DNA of 64,000 bases from CAYVMN01 sp964452575 (GTDB lineage: Bacteria > Desulfobacterota > DSM-4660 > Desulfatiglandales > Desulfatiglandaceae). Where the stretch lies: assembly GCA_964452575.1 (NCBI GenBank), contig CAYVMN010000001.1, forward strand, positions 6,955 to 70,954. Direction: 5' to 3'. Each line of letters opens with the position of its first letter. Position 1 is the stretch's first letter. Below the pieces are notes generated by a model. That model did no database searches, was not told the DNA's origin, and saw nothing but the letters and a program-made list of their open reading frames with translations. Shown here piece after piece: positions 35,754-44,841 of the stretch. The position numbers were made by a program, and so were the translations under genes.

Positions 35754-36572
35754 ATGCAGACATTTAGCGAACAATTGGTGTTTTTTATTACAACCTATGG
35801 TCTCAACATTATAGGCGCAATAATAATTCTGGTCCTCGGTCGAATTGCCGCTGGGATTGGGAGGAAGATTATCAGGAGTGTTCTTGAAAAATCGAAGGTA
35901 GATACTTCAATTATCTCCTTTGTCGGCAGTCTAACCTATATCCTCACACTGACCTTTGCTGTCCTTGCTGCATTAGCGAAGTTTGGCATCCAGACCGCGT
36001 CCTTTGTAGCAATTCTTGGGGCCTCAGGTTTCGCTATCGGTTTTGCCCTGCAGGGGTCTTTGGCCCATTTCGCAGCAGGCGTGTTGATCCTTGTCCTTAG
36101 GCCATTTAAAGTGGGCGATTACATCATGGGCGCGGGTGAAGCCGGTACTGTAAAAGAGATCACTTTGTTCACAACAGTGCTTGCTACGCCGGACAATGTC
36201 AAGATTATGGTCCCTAACGGCAAGCTATTCGGAGATGTCATCAGAAATGTTTCAGCCTATGATACGAGGCGGGTAGATCTTACGGTCGGTATAGGTTACA
36301 GCTCTGACATTCAAAAGGCGCATGATGTCATCGCAGCCTTGATCAAAGAAGATGGTCGCGTACTCTCTGAGCCTCTCCCACAGATTGCGGTTTCCGAACT
36401 GGCGGATTCCAGTGTAAACCTTGTTGTCCGTTCATGGGTAAACGGGTCAGACTTCTGGCAGGTAAAATTTGACCTGACGCGCAAGATAAAGGAGGCCTTT
36501 GATACAAACGGCATCGAGATTCCTTTCCCACAGCGTGTTGTTCACATGATTTCGGGGCGTGCAGCTATCTGA
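35754..36572 (+). CDS. MscS-family mechanosensitive channel
   Basis: The 272-residue protein is a small-conductance mechanosensitive channel. It has three membrane helices, and the pore helix follows the family pattern of Gly/Ala repeats (ASFVAILGASGFAIGFALQGSLAHFAAG), with the cytosolic beta domain (PFKVGDYI, VPNGKLFGDVIRNVS) after it. It should open when the membrane is stretched and release small solutes on osmotic downshift. The ATG at 35754 has AAGGAGGGG five bases upstream and is better than the in-frame ATG at 35739. Confidence 0.92.
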   Translation: MQTFSEQLVFFITTYGLNIIGAIIILVLGRIAAGIGRKIIRSVLEKSKVDTSIISFVGSLTYILTLTFAVLAALAKFGIQTASFVAILGASGFAIGFALQGSLAHFAAGVLILVLRPFKVGDYIMGAGEAGTVKEITLFTTVLATPDNVKIMVPNGKLFGDVIRNVSAYDTRRVDLTVGIGYSSDIQKAHDVIAALIKEDGRVLSEPLPQIAVSELADSSVNLVVRSWVNGSDFWQVKFDLTRKIKEAFDTNGIEIPFPQRVVHMISGRAAI

Positions 36573-36671
36573 GAAAGGAAGAGTAATGGTGGTCAAGGAG
36601 ATAATAGATTGGGGTTGGAGACTTGGAATTGCCCCTTAGGTTTTTGGATTGAATTGAAAGGAGGTGAATAA

Positions 36672-37199
36672 ATGCCATTAAGAGCGAGAGTGGACGGACC
36701 GGTGATGGATATTGATAAACTGGAACTGGGCAAAGAACTGCCTGAAATGAAAGTTGCTTATGACGAAAATATGCAGGGGAGGTTCCTGGTGGCCCTCAAG
36801 GAGGAGAACCCTTGGTACTACAGTGAGTCTCCTTGGGGGGTCCCCATTACCTATCACCCTCTCCTGGACGACGCCCCTATGGAGGCGGCCATGCATTGCT
36901 ATCAGTACCCCTTCAGTTTTGTTCATGCAAAGCAGGAGACAGAATTCCTAAACCCACTTCCCCTCGGCAAGCCCGCTCGCATTTTCACAAAGATCGTGGA
37001 TAAATATGTGAAGCGAGACAAGGGTTACATCGTTATCGAGTCTCTAATCGTAGATGAGGATGGCGTGCAGATCATGCGTACTAAGAATCATGCCATGATC
37101 GACGATGAGCGCGTTAGAGAAGCTGCCAAATATGGGCTTCTCCACGTCCCGCCCTCAAGGGCTACCCACAAAAGCAACAAAAAGGAGACCAAATCATGA
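36672..37199 (+). CDS. MaoC-like dehydratase, FAS1-type N-terminal half
   Basis: The 175-residue protein looks like the N-terminal hot-dog-fold domain of MaoC-type hydratases (ELPEMKVAYDENMQGRFLVALKEENPWYY, PITYHPLL, FVHAKQETEFLNPLPLGKP). It is followed by, and overlaps (ATGA), a second hot-dog-fold gene that corresponds to the other half, so the two should form a heterodimer acting on an acyl-CoA or acyl-ACP hydration step. AAAGGAGG lies eight bases before the ATG. The catalytic Asp/His motif is expected in the other subunit. Confidence 0.7.
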   Translation: MPLRARVDGPVMDIDKLELGKELPEMKVAYDENMQGRFLVALKEENPWYYSESPWGVPITYHPLLDDAPMEAAMHCYQYPFSFVHAKQETEFLNPLPLGKPARIFTKIVDKYVKRDKGYIVIESLIVDEDGVQIMRTKNHAMIDDERVREAAKYGLLHVPPSRATHKSNKKETKS

Positions 37200-37609
37200 T
37201 GATAGCCAGGAAAACCATGGAGGTGGGGCAACTTTTACCTCCAGTAAAAAAAGAGGTTACTTTCGAGAACATTCGCCTTTTCAGTATGTGGAGTAACAGA
37301 AACATCCACACGGATTGGGAGGTAGCCATGAAGGGGGGGCTGCCAGCACCCATCGCGCAGGGTCTTATGTCCCATGCCTATCTTTGTGAGATGCTGACCA
37401 GGTTTTTCGGTAAGAATTGGCTCCAAGGCGGAAAGATCGAGGTGAAGTTCATTCGATACACCTTGCCCGGGGATGTGGTTACTGCCATGGGTGTTGTAAA
37501 GGAAAAAATCGAAGAGGGCGCAGCGGTCAGATTTAATTGTGAAGTCTGGTGCGAAAGCCTCAGCGGTGAGAAGACGGTGGTAGGCACAGCCAGCGCCCTA
37601 GTGGATTAG
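37196..37609 (+). CDS. MaoC-like dehydratase, second subunit
   Basis: This 137-residue hot-dog-fold protein overlaps the stop codon of the preceding gene by four bases. It contains FSMWSNRNIHTDWEVA, GGLPAPIAQGLMSHAYLCEML, KFIRYTLPGDVVTAMG and a hydrophobic end, consistent with the MaoC C-terminal domain; the usual DxxxxH active site appears as HTDWEVA and a following region, so the exact catalytic residues are unclear. The pair probably acts on an acyl-CoA substrate, possibly an aromatic or branched one. Confidence 0.72.
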   Translation: MMIARKTMEVGQLLPPVKKEVTFENIRLFSMWSNRNIHTDWEVAMKGGLPAPIAQGLMSHAYLCEMLTRFFGKNWLQGGKIEVKFIRYTLPGDVVTAMGVVKEKIEEGAAVRFNCEVWCESLSGEKTVVGTASALVD

Positions 37610-37667
37610 CTCGGCCCATTCTTCTGTCAGGCAGGGGCCTGGACGTCCTATCAGGGGAGCCTCATTC

Positions 37668-38618
37668 CTAGTCAAGCACATTAGTCCTGAAATAATTGAT
37701 GGTCCTTCGGAGCCCTTCTTCCAGGCCTAAGGTGGGCCCCCAGCCGAGCCTCCTCTTGGCCAGACCGATGTCGGGCTGACGTTGGATGGGATCGTCCTGG
37801 GGGAGGGGTTCAAATACAATATTGGATCTGCTCCCGGTCAACTTGACCGTCAGCTTTGCCAGATCCAAGATAGTAAATTCCCCCGGGTTCCCCAGGTTTA
37901 CAGGACCGATAAACTCATCCGGCCCATTCATCATCCGGATCATCCCTTCTATCATGTCATCCACATAACAGAAGGACCGGGTCTGTGATCCGTCCCCATA
38001 GACGGTGATGTCCTGTCCTGTCAAGGCCTGCACAATGAAATTGCTCACTACTCGGCCGTCATTCGGATCCATCCTCGGGCCGTAGGTATTGAAAATACGC
38101 ACCACCCTTATGTTTACCCTGTTCTGTCGGTAATAGTCAAAAAACAGGGTCTCCGCGCACCTCTTGCCCTCATCATAACATGATCTGGGCCCTATGGTAT
38201 TCACATTGCCCCAGTAGTCCTCCCCTTGTGGGTGGACCGTCGGGTTACCATAGACCTCGCTGGTGGAGGCCTGCAGGATCTTGGCCTTCACCCTCTTGGC
38301 AAGACCGAGCATGTTGATAGCCCCCATGACGCTCGTCTTGACGGTCTTGACCGGGTTGTACTGGTAATGGATGGGGGAGGCGGGACAGGCAAGGTTGTAT
38401 ATTTCATCCACCTCCAGAAAAATGGGTTGGACCAAATCGTGGCGGACCAGTTCGAAATTTGCCTTTCCAAGGAGATGGATGATGTTTTTTTTGCTCCCGG
38501 TAAAGAAATTGTCTAGGCACAGGACATCATGGCCTTCTGCGACCAGGCGGTCACAGAGATGGGAACCAAGGAAGCCTGCGCCTCCTGTAACGAGGATACG
38601 CCTCTGTCTGTGGATCAT
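37668..38618 (-). CDS. UDP-glucuronate decarboxylase-like (UDP-xylose synthase)
   Basis: The 316-residue NAD-dependent epimerase-type protein has [12 protein letters not shown] at the NAD site, [31 protein letters not shown] and the catalytic YDEGKR with RSCYDEG, the pattern of UDP-xylose synthases (UXS), followed by [14 protein letters not shown]. It converts UDP-glucuronate to UDP-xylose with CO2 loss. It is the next gene after UDP-glucose dehydrogenase (38693), which makes its substrate, on the same strand with a 74-base gap. Confidence 0.88.
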   Translation of the reverse strand: MIHRQRRILVTGGAGFLGSHLCDRLVAEGHDVLCLDNFFTGSKKNIIHLLGKANFELVRHDLVQPIFLEVDEIYNLACPASPIHYQYNPVKTVKTSVMGAINMLGLAKRVKAKILQASTSEVYGNPTVHPQGEDYWGNVNTIGPRSCYDEGKRCAETLFFDYYRQNRVNIRVVRIFNTYGPRMDPNDGRVVSNFIVQALTGQDITVYGDGSQTRSFCYVDDMIEGMIRMMNGPDEFIGPVNLGNPGEFTILDLAKLTVKLTGSRSNIVFEPLPQDDPIQRQPDIGLAKRRLGWGPTLGLEEGLRRTINYFRTNVLD

Positions 38619-38629
38619 TTTTAAAGCCC

Positions 38630-38680
38630 TTTGCTCGTTGCTGGTTGCTCGTTACTCGTGATTCGTGGCCTGTTTCGAGT
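38630..38680. repeat. Low-complexity GCTCGTT-type spacer
   Basis: Near-copies of a short phrase (GCTCGTTGCTGGTTGCTCGTTACTCG as the pattern) fill this gap between the UXS and UGDH genes. The phrase occurs as a spacer in many deltaproteobacterial sequences I have seen, but its role is not known to me. Confidence 0.4.
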
Positions 38681-38692
38681 TTCTAATATCGG

Positions 38693-40069
38693 TCAAAAAT
38701 GCGTCAACGCCGGTTTTCCGATTGGAAAGACATTGAAACCGATCTCATACAGGCCCTTGTGGTCAAGGATATTCCTGCCGTCAAAGACAAAAGCGGGCTT
38801 CGCCATTAAACGGAATATCCTTTCATAGTCAAGCCCTGCGTAAAGGTCCCACTCGGTCATAACCGCAATGGCGTCAGAGCCGCAGGCAGCCTCATAAGGG
38901 TCTTCAACAAAGGAGACCTTTCCGCCCAGGCCCTCAAGGTCTTTCCTGGCATTATCCAAGGCCTTTGGGTCGGTTATTACCAACTCGGCCCTCTCTTCCA
39001 GGAGCCTCTCTGCCACGAATTTGGCAGGGCTCTCTCTCGTATCCCCCGTGTTTGCCTTAAAGGCAAACCCCAAAAGGCAGACCTTTTTCCCTGCAAGGGT
39101 GTTAAACATTGCGTTTAGCATCTTCAACACAAATCGTTCTTTCTGGTATTCATTGATCCTTATGACACCCTCCCAGTATCTGGCCACATCTTCAAGATCA
39201 TAGTAGCGGCAAAGATAGACCAGGTTCAAGATATCCTTTTTAAAGCATGAGCCTCCAAAGCCAATGCTGGCATTCAGGAATTTATCGCCTATCCGGTTAT
39301 CCATACCGACGGCCAGCGCAACCTCCGTAATCTCCGCATCGGTCTTTTCGCAAAAGGCCGAGATAGAATTAATAGACGAGATCCTCTGGGCCAGGAAGGC
39401 GTTGGCCACAAGTTTTGAGAGTTCACTGCTCCATATACCCGAGGTTATTATGCGCTCCCTGGGTACCCAGTTGGCGTAGATCTCTACCAGTTGATCCCTG
39501 GCCTTTAGGCCACTTGGCGTCTCTCTTGAGCCGATCAGGACCCTGTCAGGGTCTTCCAGGTCTCTTATGGCCGTGCCTTCTGCCAAGAACTCGGGATTGG
39601 AGAGTACGTCAAACTGGACCCCATCATCATTTGCGGTAAGGATCCTTTCCATGGCCAGGGCGGTCTTGACGGGAAGGGTGCTCTTTTCCACGATTATCTT
39701 GTTAGAAGCAGAAGACTCCCTTATCTGCCGGGCAGTCCTCTCCCAATACTGGAGATCGGCGGCCATCCCGGCCCCCGCGCCAAAGGTCTTGGTGGGTGTA
39801 TTGACGCTTACAAAGATGATCTCGGACTCCCGGATGGCCTCGTTGATCTCTGTGCTGAAAAAGAGATTCTTGCCCCGTGACGCCTTTACAACATCTTCCA
39901 GGCCCGGTTCGTAGATGGGGAGCCTCTCTGAATTCCACTGCGAGATGCGCTCTTTGTTAATATCCACAACGGTCACCTTATATTGGGGGCACTTATAGGC
40001 AATCATCGCCATGGTAGGTCCGCCCACATAACCGGCTCCAATACACAGGATCTTCTTCTCAAAATCCAT
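38693..40069 (-). CDS. UDP-glucose 6-dehydrogenase, eukaryote-like type
   Basis: The 458-residue protein has the NAD site ILCIGAGYVGGPTMAMIA, DINKERI, the proline-rich VSVNTPTKTFG, STLPVKTA, SNPEFLAEGTAI, and the active-site segment FGGSCFKKDILNL with the catalytic cysteine. The VTVVDIN and CPQYKV spacing and the TKTFGAGAGMAADLQYWE stretch follow the eukaryote-like UGDH type rather than the bacterial Ugd. It oxidises UDP-glucose to UDP-glucuronate. The ATG at 40069 has an AGGAG nine bases upstream; the in-frame start at 40123 adds 18 unusual residues. It probably works with the adjacent UXS to make UDP-xylose. Confidence 0.9.
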   Translation of the reverse strand: MDFEKKILCIGAGYVGGPTMAMIAYKCPQYKVTVVDINKERISQWNSERLPIYEPGLEDVVKASRGKNLFFSTEINEAIRESEIIFVSVNTPTKTFGAGAGMAADLQYWERTARQIRESSASNKIIVEKSTLPVKTALAMERILTANDDGVQFDVLSNPEFLAEGTAIRDLEDPDRVLIGSRETPSGLKARDQLVEIYANWVPRERIITSGIWSSELSKLVANAFLAQRISSINSISAFCEKTDAEITEVALAVGMDNRIGDKFLNASIGFGGSCFKKDILNLVYLCRYYDLEDVARYWEGVIRINEYQKERFVLKMLNAMFNTLAGKKVCLLGFAFKANTGDTRESPAKFVAERLLEERAELVITDPKALDNARKDLEGLGGKVSFVEDPYEAACGSDAIAVMTEWDLYAGLDYERIFRLMAKPAFVFDGRNILDHKGLYEIGFNVFPIGKPALTHF

Positions 40070-40297
40070 TTCCCTTCCCGCTCCTGGCTGACTGAGCCAT
40101 TGGTAATGCCGATACTTCCACATACCAGTACGTGGACAATATCAAATGCCCTTCCAAGAGTCACTCAAAAAGTTCCGGGATATGACAACCTATCAAACCC
40201 CTCAGAGGCTTAGACCTTGACACCTTGGCCGTGTCCCCATATCTTATTTCCGGTTTATCGCCGATTCCCATGAGAGACTCCCTGGTATCACTGTGCC

Positions 40298-41644
40298 ATG
40301 ATCAGCACCGAAGAGATAATATCCAAGAGACCTAGCATCACCTATGGGGCCTATGCCCTGATGGGAGGCACCTTGATAGTGCCTTCCTTTTATGCCTTTT
40401 TGGCCTATACCCGCATCACAGGCCGGTACGGAAATCACCTAAAAGAGCGCCTGGGATTCTTCCCCCACAGGGCTGTTCAGCGTCTTTCAGGCTCGCCAAG
40501 GATTTGGATCCATGCCGTATCTCTTGGTGAGGTAATGGTAGCCGGGTCCCTTGTAAAGGCCCTGAGGGAGATGATCCCTTCCCCATCCTTCCTTCTATCA
40601 ACCACTACTCCCCACGGTCGCAGGTCGGCACAGGAGACACTCAATGAGGAGGTCCCTGTGGTATATGCACCCATTGACTTTGTGGGTTCAGTACGAAAGG
40701 CCCTCTCAACGGTTCGCCCTGATGTCATGGTCTTCCTTGAGACCGAAATCTGGCCCTCATGGCTCCTCGAGGCGCGCCGCATGGGAATCAAAACCTCCCT
40801 CATCAATGGCCGAATATCTCCCCGATCCATTGAAGGATATCTCAGGCTGAGGCCTTTCTTCCGCAAGGTCCTTCAGGGCTTCGATGCCTTCAGCATGATC
40901 ACGGAACAAGACGCAGGGCGCATAAAGGCAATGGGGGCCCCACCTGAAAAGATCGAAATAAATGGCAATGCAAAGTATGATCTCCTGGCAGGCTCTGCAG
41001 ACCCTTTAGTGGAACCAGAAATCCGGCGCATATACAGCCTCCCTCTCGAGCAACAGGTCTTTGTTGCTGGGAGTACCCGCCAGGGTGAGGAGGAAATGGT
41101 CTTGGGGGTGTACCACAGGATCCTTCGGGAGTTCCCAGATACCATCCTGATCATTGCGCCCAGGCATGTGGAAAGGAGCCGCGAGATTGGCTCTCTGGTA
41201 AAAAGGCATGGGCTTGATTACCAGCTCCGCTCCCAGTTCGGCAGTGGTGGGGCAGGGCGTACCTCAAGGGTTGTGATTATCGACACCTTTGGAGAGCTTT
41301 TCAAGGTATACAGTACCGCAACCATTGTATTCTGTGGGGCCAGCCTGGTGCCCCTCGGGGGACAAAATCCCCTTGAACCGGCGGTCTGGGGAAAGGTGGT
41401 ATTTTACGGCCCTTCAATGGAGGATTTCTTGGATGCGAGGGCCCTGCTGGACGCTGAAAAGGCAGGCATTCTGGTTACGGATGCCAGGGCCATGGCAGAA
41501 AAGGCGATCTGGTTTCTGTCCCACCCCGAGGAATCAAATGCATATGGTCAAAGGGCCAGGAAGGCAGTCCTCAAGAACCAAAAGGCCGCCCAAAAACATG
41601 CGATGGTGATAAAACGGCTCATAGACAACAGGAAAGGGGCTTAA
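40298..41644 (+). CDS. waaA: WaaA-like Kdo transferase (paralog 2)
   Basis: The 448-residue protein has the WaaA/KdtA features: an N-terminal membrane helix, IWIHAVSLGEVM with the catalytic glutamate, STTTPHGR, YAPIDF, ETEIWPSWL, LINGRISP, NGNAKYD, APRHVERS and GGQNPLEPA. Compared with the waaA-like gene at 16047 it is closer to the usual enzyme, including length and N-terminus. It should attach Kdo to lipid A. It is followed two bases later by an uncharacterised gene, with which it is probably cotranscribed. Confidence 0.88.
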   Translation: MISTEEIISKRPSITYGAYALMGGTLIVPSFYAFLAYTRITGRYGNHLKERLGFFPHRAVQRLSGSPRIWIHAVSLGEVMVAGSLVKALREMIPSPSFLLSTTTPHGRRSAQETLNEEVPVVYAPIDFVGSVRKALSTVRPDVMVFLETEIWPSWLLEARRMGIKTSLINGRISPRSIEGYLRLRPFFRKVLQGFDAFSMITEQDAGRIKAMGAPPEKIEINGNAKYDLLAGSADPLVEPEIRRIYSLPLEQQVFVAGSTRQGEEEMVLGVYHRILREFPDTILIIAPRHVERSREIGSLVKRHGLDYQLRSQFGSGGAGRTSRVVIIDTFGELFKVYSTATIVFCGASLVPLGGQNPLEPAVWGKVVFYGPSMEDFLDARALLDAEKAGILVTDARAMAEKAIWFLSHPEESNAYGQRARKAVLKNQKAAQKHAMVIKRLIDNRKGA

Positions 41645-41646
41645 GA

Positions 41647-42855
41647 ATGGCAATTGATCGCGGTGCAATCAAAGAGATGAAAGAGGCCCTGCCAGCAAGG
41701 GTAAAGACCAGATTGAACCGGGTCATAAGAGCGGTCGTCGAGACAAAGGAGAAGGGAGGCAAGGTGGTGGCGGTGGTAGGGAGCGGCCCAAACGTCCATG
41801 AAGGTGTCACTACCCTTATCTCCGAACTGATCCACAAGGGAATCATCGACGGTGTGTCCACCAGTTCTGCGGTTATAAACCACGAGATGGCCGGCACCCT
41901 TGAGAAGGTAAAGCGGTTTGACGGGGCGGCACTCGGATTAAGCCCTGAGAAGCTGCCATGCGACGGCCGGTTCGAGGTCAGCCTGATCTCAAAGGCGCGC
42001 CTGGAAGAGTATCAGAGGGAAATCCCTATCGATATGGCCCTTTACCGAAAGATGCGTCGGGCCAAGGGCAATACCGTCATAAAGGTGGCCGGAAACATGG
42101 CATATCCCACCGGGCTCCGAACAGAGAGACTGGCCCGCGAGGTCCTTGCCCTAGCAAGGCGTTCGGGTGTCCCCTTTGAACAGATGGTTGGTTACGGGGC
42201 CGATCCCTATACCATGATAGGTGCTGGGGCCGAGCGCGGTGTTCCGGTACTCGTCACCGTGCCTCAGTTGGTGGGCGGCGGGGAGGTGGGCCTTGCCATT
42301 GGGGATTCAATTTCCATCTCCGAGCGATGCCAGCGGATCGCCAGGCTTATGGCCGGGGCAGATGTGATTATTGAGTCCGCCCTCGCCCTTTCCCAGGAAG
42401 TCCACGACGGTCCATTTGAGCTCTTCACGGGCCATGGCATCTGGTCCGACTGGGAGGGAGGTTGGACCTATTCCCTTGCAGACAAGAGGATCGTGCGCAT
42501 TGACCTGGACCCCAACCTGGAAAAGGCCTGGGGTTGGGAGAGAAGGGGCAGCATGGTCTCGGATGCTGTCCACAAGGGTCTTCCCAAGACAAAGTTCATG
42601 CAGATACCTTTCCGTATGGAGATGTCTGGTTTTGCCAGGGTCCCCGGAAGCCTCCCTATTTCAGGAGATATTGGTGAGATATGGCCGATCCTGGCAACTG
42701 CTGTGGCGGATGCCCTCAGGATTAAGCTTGATTTTATGAGTTACAAGCAATCCATACCGGCAGGTGAAAGGATGAGGGAATGGATAGTGAGGCGAGTTAG
42801 CCCGGTTGATAGGGGACGCATGTTTGCTGCCAGCCAGCGTCTTACCCTTGACTGA
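41647..42855 (+). CDS. Uncharacterised conserved protein downstream of waaA
   Basis: I do not recognise the 402-residue protein. The first half has a Rossmann-like region VVAVVGSGPNVHEGVTTLI and SSAVINHEMAG, a pattern distantly like the LOR/SDH or deoxyhypusine synthase-like folds; the second half contains AGNMAYPTGLRTERLA, YGADPYTMIGAG, GGGEVGLAIGDS and ISGDIGEIWP. No membrane segments or signal peptide are present, so it is cytoplasmic. Coupling to waaA hints at a link with Kdo or lipid A metabolism, but no function should be assigned. Confidence 0.55.
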   Translation: MAIDRGAIKEMKEALPARVKTRLNRVIRAVVETKEKGGKVVAVVGSGPNVHEGVTTLISELIHKGIIDGVSTSSAVINHEMAGTLEKVKRFDGAALGLSPEKLPCDGRFEVSLISKARLEEYQREIPIDMALYRKMRRAKGNTVIKVAGNMAYPTGLRTERLAREVLALARRSGVPFEQMVGYGADPYTMIGAGAERGVPVLVTVPQLVGGGEVGLAIGDSISISERCQRIARLMAGADVIIESALALSQEVHDGPFELFTGHGIWSDWEGGWTYSLADKRIVRIDLDPNLEKAWGWERRGSMVSDAVHKGLPKTKFMQIPFRMEMSGFARVPGSLPISGDIGEIWPILATAVADALRIKLDFMSYKQSIPAGERMREWIVRRVSPVDRGRMFAASQRLTLD

Positions 42856-42876
42856 GGCTAGCCAGGAGATCTCTTA

Positions 42877-43161
42877 TCACCGGTGATGTTTCAGGTAAAC
42901 CATTGTTGCCCCCCAGCTTGAAGGGCCGGAATCCAGGTGAAAGTCAAGGACCTTTGGGTCCTTCTCAAGGAGGCTGTGTACCGTCTCGCGAAGGACCCCC
43001 TTCCCTTTCCCGTGAATAATCCTTACCTGGTAAATCCCCCTCTCATCACATGCCCTCAGGTATTCCTTGACAACCGAGGAGACATCTCCGGGCCAAAATG
43101 TGTGGAGATCCAGGGTTCCATCAATGGGGAGCTCTATTGGTTCAGGTCCTTCCTCGGTCAT
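42877..43161 (-). CDS. Small Smr-domain protein
   Basis: The 94-residue protein is an Smr domain: ELPIDGTLDLHTF has the LDLH motif and QVRIIHGKGKGVLRETV the HGKGKG motif, the two signatures of the nuclease-like Smr fold of MutS2 and stand-alone proteins. It lacks the MutS part. Its start overlaps the stop of the small gene upstream (43158) by four bases, so the two are coupled. It may act on branched or nicked DNA or RNA; this is family knowledge. Confidence 0.8.
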   Translation of the reverse strand: MTEEGPEPIELPIDGTLDLHTFWPGDVSSVVKEYLRACDERGIYQVRIIHGKGKGVLRETVHSLLEKDPKVLDFHLDSGPSSWGATMVYLKHHR

Positions 43162-43496
43162 ATCTTCTCCAGGTTTACCTGATCTCCAAAATGAAAGGCG
43201 AGGTCCCTTTCAAGGACTTCATAATCCTCCTCTTTTTCCACCTCAACCACCAGTTCCCTTTCATCCAGGACCTTCAGGCATCCCCTTCTTTGGACGATAT
43301 CTATTACCCTATTCACGTCAACGGTCACCCATCCCTTCATCCGCTGGACCAGCTCATCACCCTTGAAGGCCCTTTCAATGGTGAGGTCCACCACCCTGTT
43401 TTTGGCCTCCCACCCTATCAATGCAGGCCTCACTACAACAGGGGTGACCGGATCATGCATGGCAGCGCATCGAAACCAGAGCCTTGCCCGAATCAT
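43158..43496 (-). CDS. Hypothetical small protein
   Basis: A 112-residue protein I do not recognise. It is rich in charged residues in its second half (ELVVEVEKEEDYEVLERDL), has no signal peptide or membrane segment, and is coupled to the Smr gene by a four-base overlap. The gap to the LemA gene upstream is 24 bases, so it appears to belong to one operon with it. Confidence 0.5.
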   Translation of the reverse strand: MIRARLWFRCAAMHDPVTPVVVRPALIGWEAKNRVVDLTIERAFKGDELVQRMKGWVTVDVNRVIDIVQRRGCLKVLDERELVVEVEKEEDYEVLERDLAFHFGDQVNLEKI

Positions 43497-43520
43497 AACT
43501 GCCTCTCCCCTGCTGCCCCC

Positions 43521-44102
43521 TCAAAACTTCACCTTGGGGGCCTCCTGGCGTTCTTTGGGAACCGAGAAGAAGGCTGCCTTCTCAAATCCAAACATCCCTG
43601 CTATTATATTGGCGGGAAAGGTCCGTATCTTGGTATTGTAGACCCTCACTGCCTCATTAAAACGGCGACGCTCTACGGCTATGCGGTTTTCAGTCCCGGC
43701 CAACTCATCCTGCAAACGGATGAAGTTGGCGTTTGCCTTCAGGTCCGGATATCTCTCCACCACGACCAGGAGGCGGGCGAGGGCCGAGGACAACTGGTTA
43801 TTTGCCTCGATCTTTTCCTCTATACCTCTGGCGCCCCCCACCCTGGAACGTGCCTCAGTGACCTTCAGGAGGACCTCTTTTTCATGCGCCGCATACCCCT
43901 TGACCGTCTCCACGTAGTTGGGAATCAGGTCATAACGTCGCTGAAGCTGGTTTTCAACCTGTGCCCATGCGGCCTTGACGCCCTCATCCATGGTCACAAG
44001 GGTGTTATAGGTCCCCCTGAAATAGGAAAAGCCAATGAGAATGACGAGTATAAATATGCCGACAACAATCAGAAAGCCCTTGACTCCCTTATTCATCTCC
44101 AC
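43521..44102 (-). CDS. LemA family protein
   Basis: The 193-residue protein has one N-terminal membrane helix and then the LemA signature: YNTLVTMDEGVKAAWAQVENQLQRR, DLIPNYVETVKGYA, and PDLKANANFIRLQDELAGTENRIA. LemA proteins are small inner-membrane proteins of unknown role, often encoded next to TPM-domain proteins, as here. It overlaps the nucleotidyltransferase gene upstream by 14 bases. Confidence 0.9.
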   Translation of the reverse strand: MEMNKGVKGFLIVVGIFILVILIGFSYFRGTYNTLVTMDEGVKAAWAQVENQLQRRYDLIPNYVETVKGYAAHEKEVLLKVTEARSRVGGARGIEEKIEANNQLSSALARLLVVVERYPDLKANANFIRLQDELAGTENRIAVERRRFNEAVRVYNTKIRTFPANIIAGMFGFEKAAFFSVPKERQEAPKVKF

Positions 44103-44829
44103 CCCCTAAGGCATCAACCAGGCCTGAAAGCCTCCTCATTTCCCTCAGATATCCCTTGAAAAATTCCCTCATTTCCCTTTCTTCTAACTTGACCTCTTCT
44201 GCCTGTATTTCAACCAGACCTTCAAGGACACCCCTCTCAACATCAAAGGCCTCTGCCACAGACCTGATGACCTCTCTCCTTTCTGTGGGTATCTCTTTCC
44301 CCTTGATGTACAATAAGGCCTCGAAGATGGCGATCAAGGCAGGAATGGAGTTCGCAACCAATTCCTTCAGTGCCTTCCCCCTCCCCGAGGTCTCAAGGAA
44401 GGCCTGTCGGAGCAAGAGCAGCTTCCCCTTTATCTCCCGCTCACATTGTAACCTCACCAATTCCATGTCAAAGGTCAGGCCCTCCAGGACGTCTTTCCCA
44501 TAGATCAGGACATGATTCCTCTTAAAGGAAAGGTACTCTACGGGGAAGACGTCAAGAGAGGTCTTGATATAACCCTCTGTCAAAAAGAGGGGGATGGCGA
44601 CATGGCGCTTGCGCCACCTCTTCACCATATCAAAGGCCCGATCAAGCTGCTCGATCCCTTCCCCTGTAAGCACAATCATGAAATTGATGTCCGACCTGCC
44701 GGGCCGGTATTCCTTGCCTGCGGCGCTGCCGTAAAGAATAATGCTTACAAGGTCAGCACCGAAAAGGCCCTTGTAATCGGAGATGATCTCCGGAAATATC
44801 TCCCTTGGATTTCTTGGACCCATAGTCAT
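44089..44829 (-). CDS. Nucleotidyltransferase-domain protein
   Basis: The 246-residue protein has the minimal nucleotidyltransferase motif IILYGSAAGKEYRPGRSDINFMIV (G-S, then D-x-N in place of the common DxD) followed by a helical second half. Such proteins include kanamycin-type and MNT-type enzymes; here the second aspartate seems to be part of SDIN, so activity is uncertain. It sits between TPM-domain and LemA genes with overlaps or short gaps of 12-14 bases, so it belongs to that operon. Confidence 0.65.
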   Translation of the reverse strand: MTMGPRNPREIFPEIISDYKGLFGADLVSIILYGSAAGKEYRPGRSDINFMIVLTGEGIEQLDRAFDMVKRWRKRHVAIPLFLTEGYIKTSLDVFPVEYLSFKRNHVLIYGKDVLEGLTFDMELVRLQCEREIKGKLLLLRQAFLETSGRGKALKELVANSIPALIAIFEALLYIKGKEIPTERREVIRSVAEAFDVERGVLEGLVEIQAEEVKLEEREMREFFKGYLREMRRLSGLVDALGGGDE

Positions 44830-44841
44830 GACCGCTCCCTG

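Noticed and set aside
43098..44159. Plus-strand open frame of 353 codons.
   Set aside because: It runs antisense to Smr, the small hypothetical gene and LemA, all of which have family motifs or coupling. The translation is Pro/His/Leu-rich without motifs.
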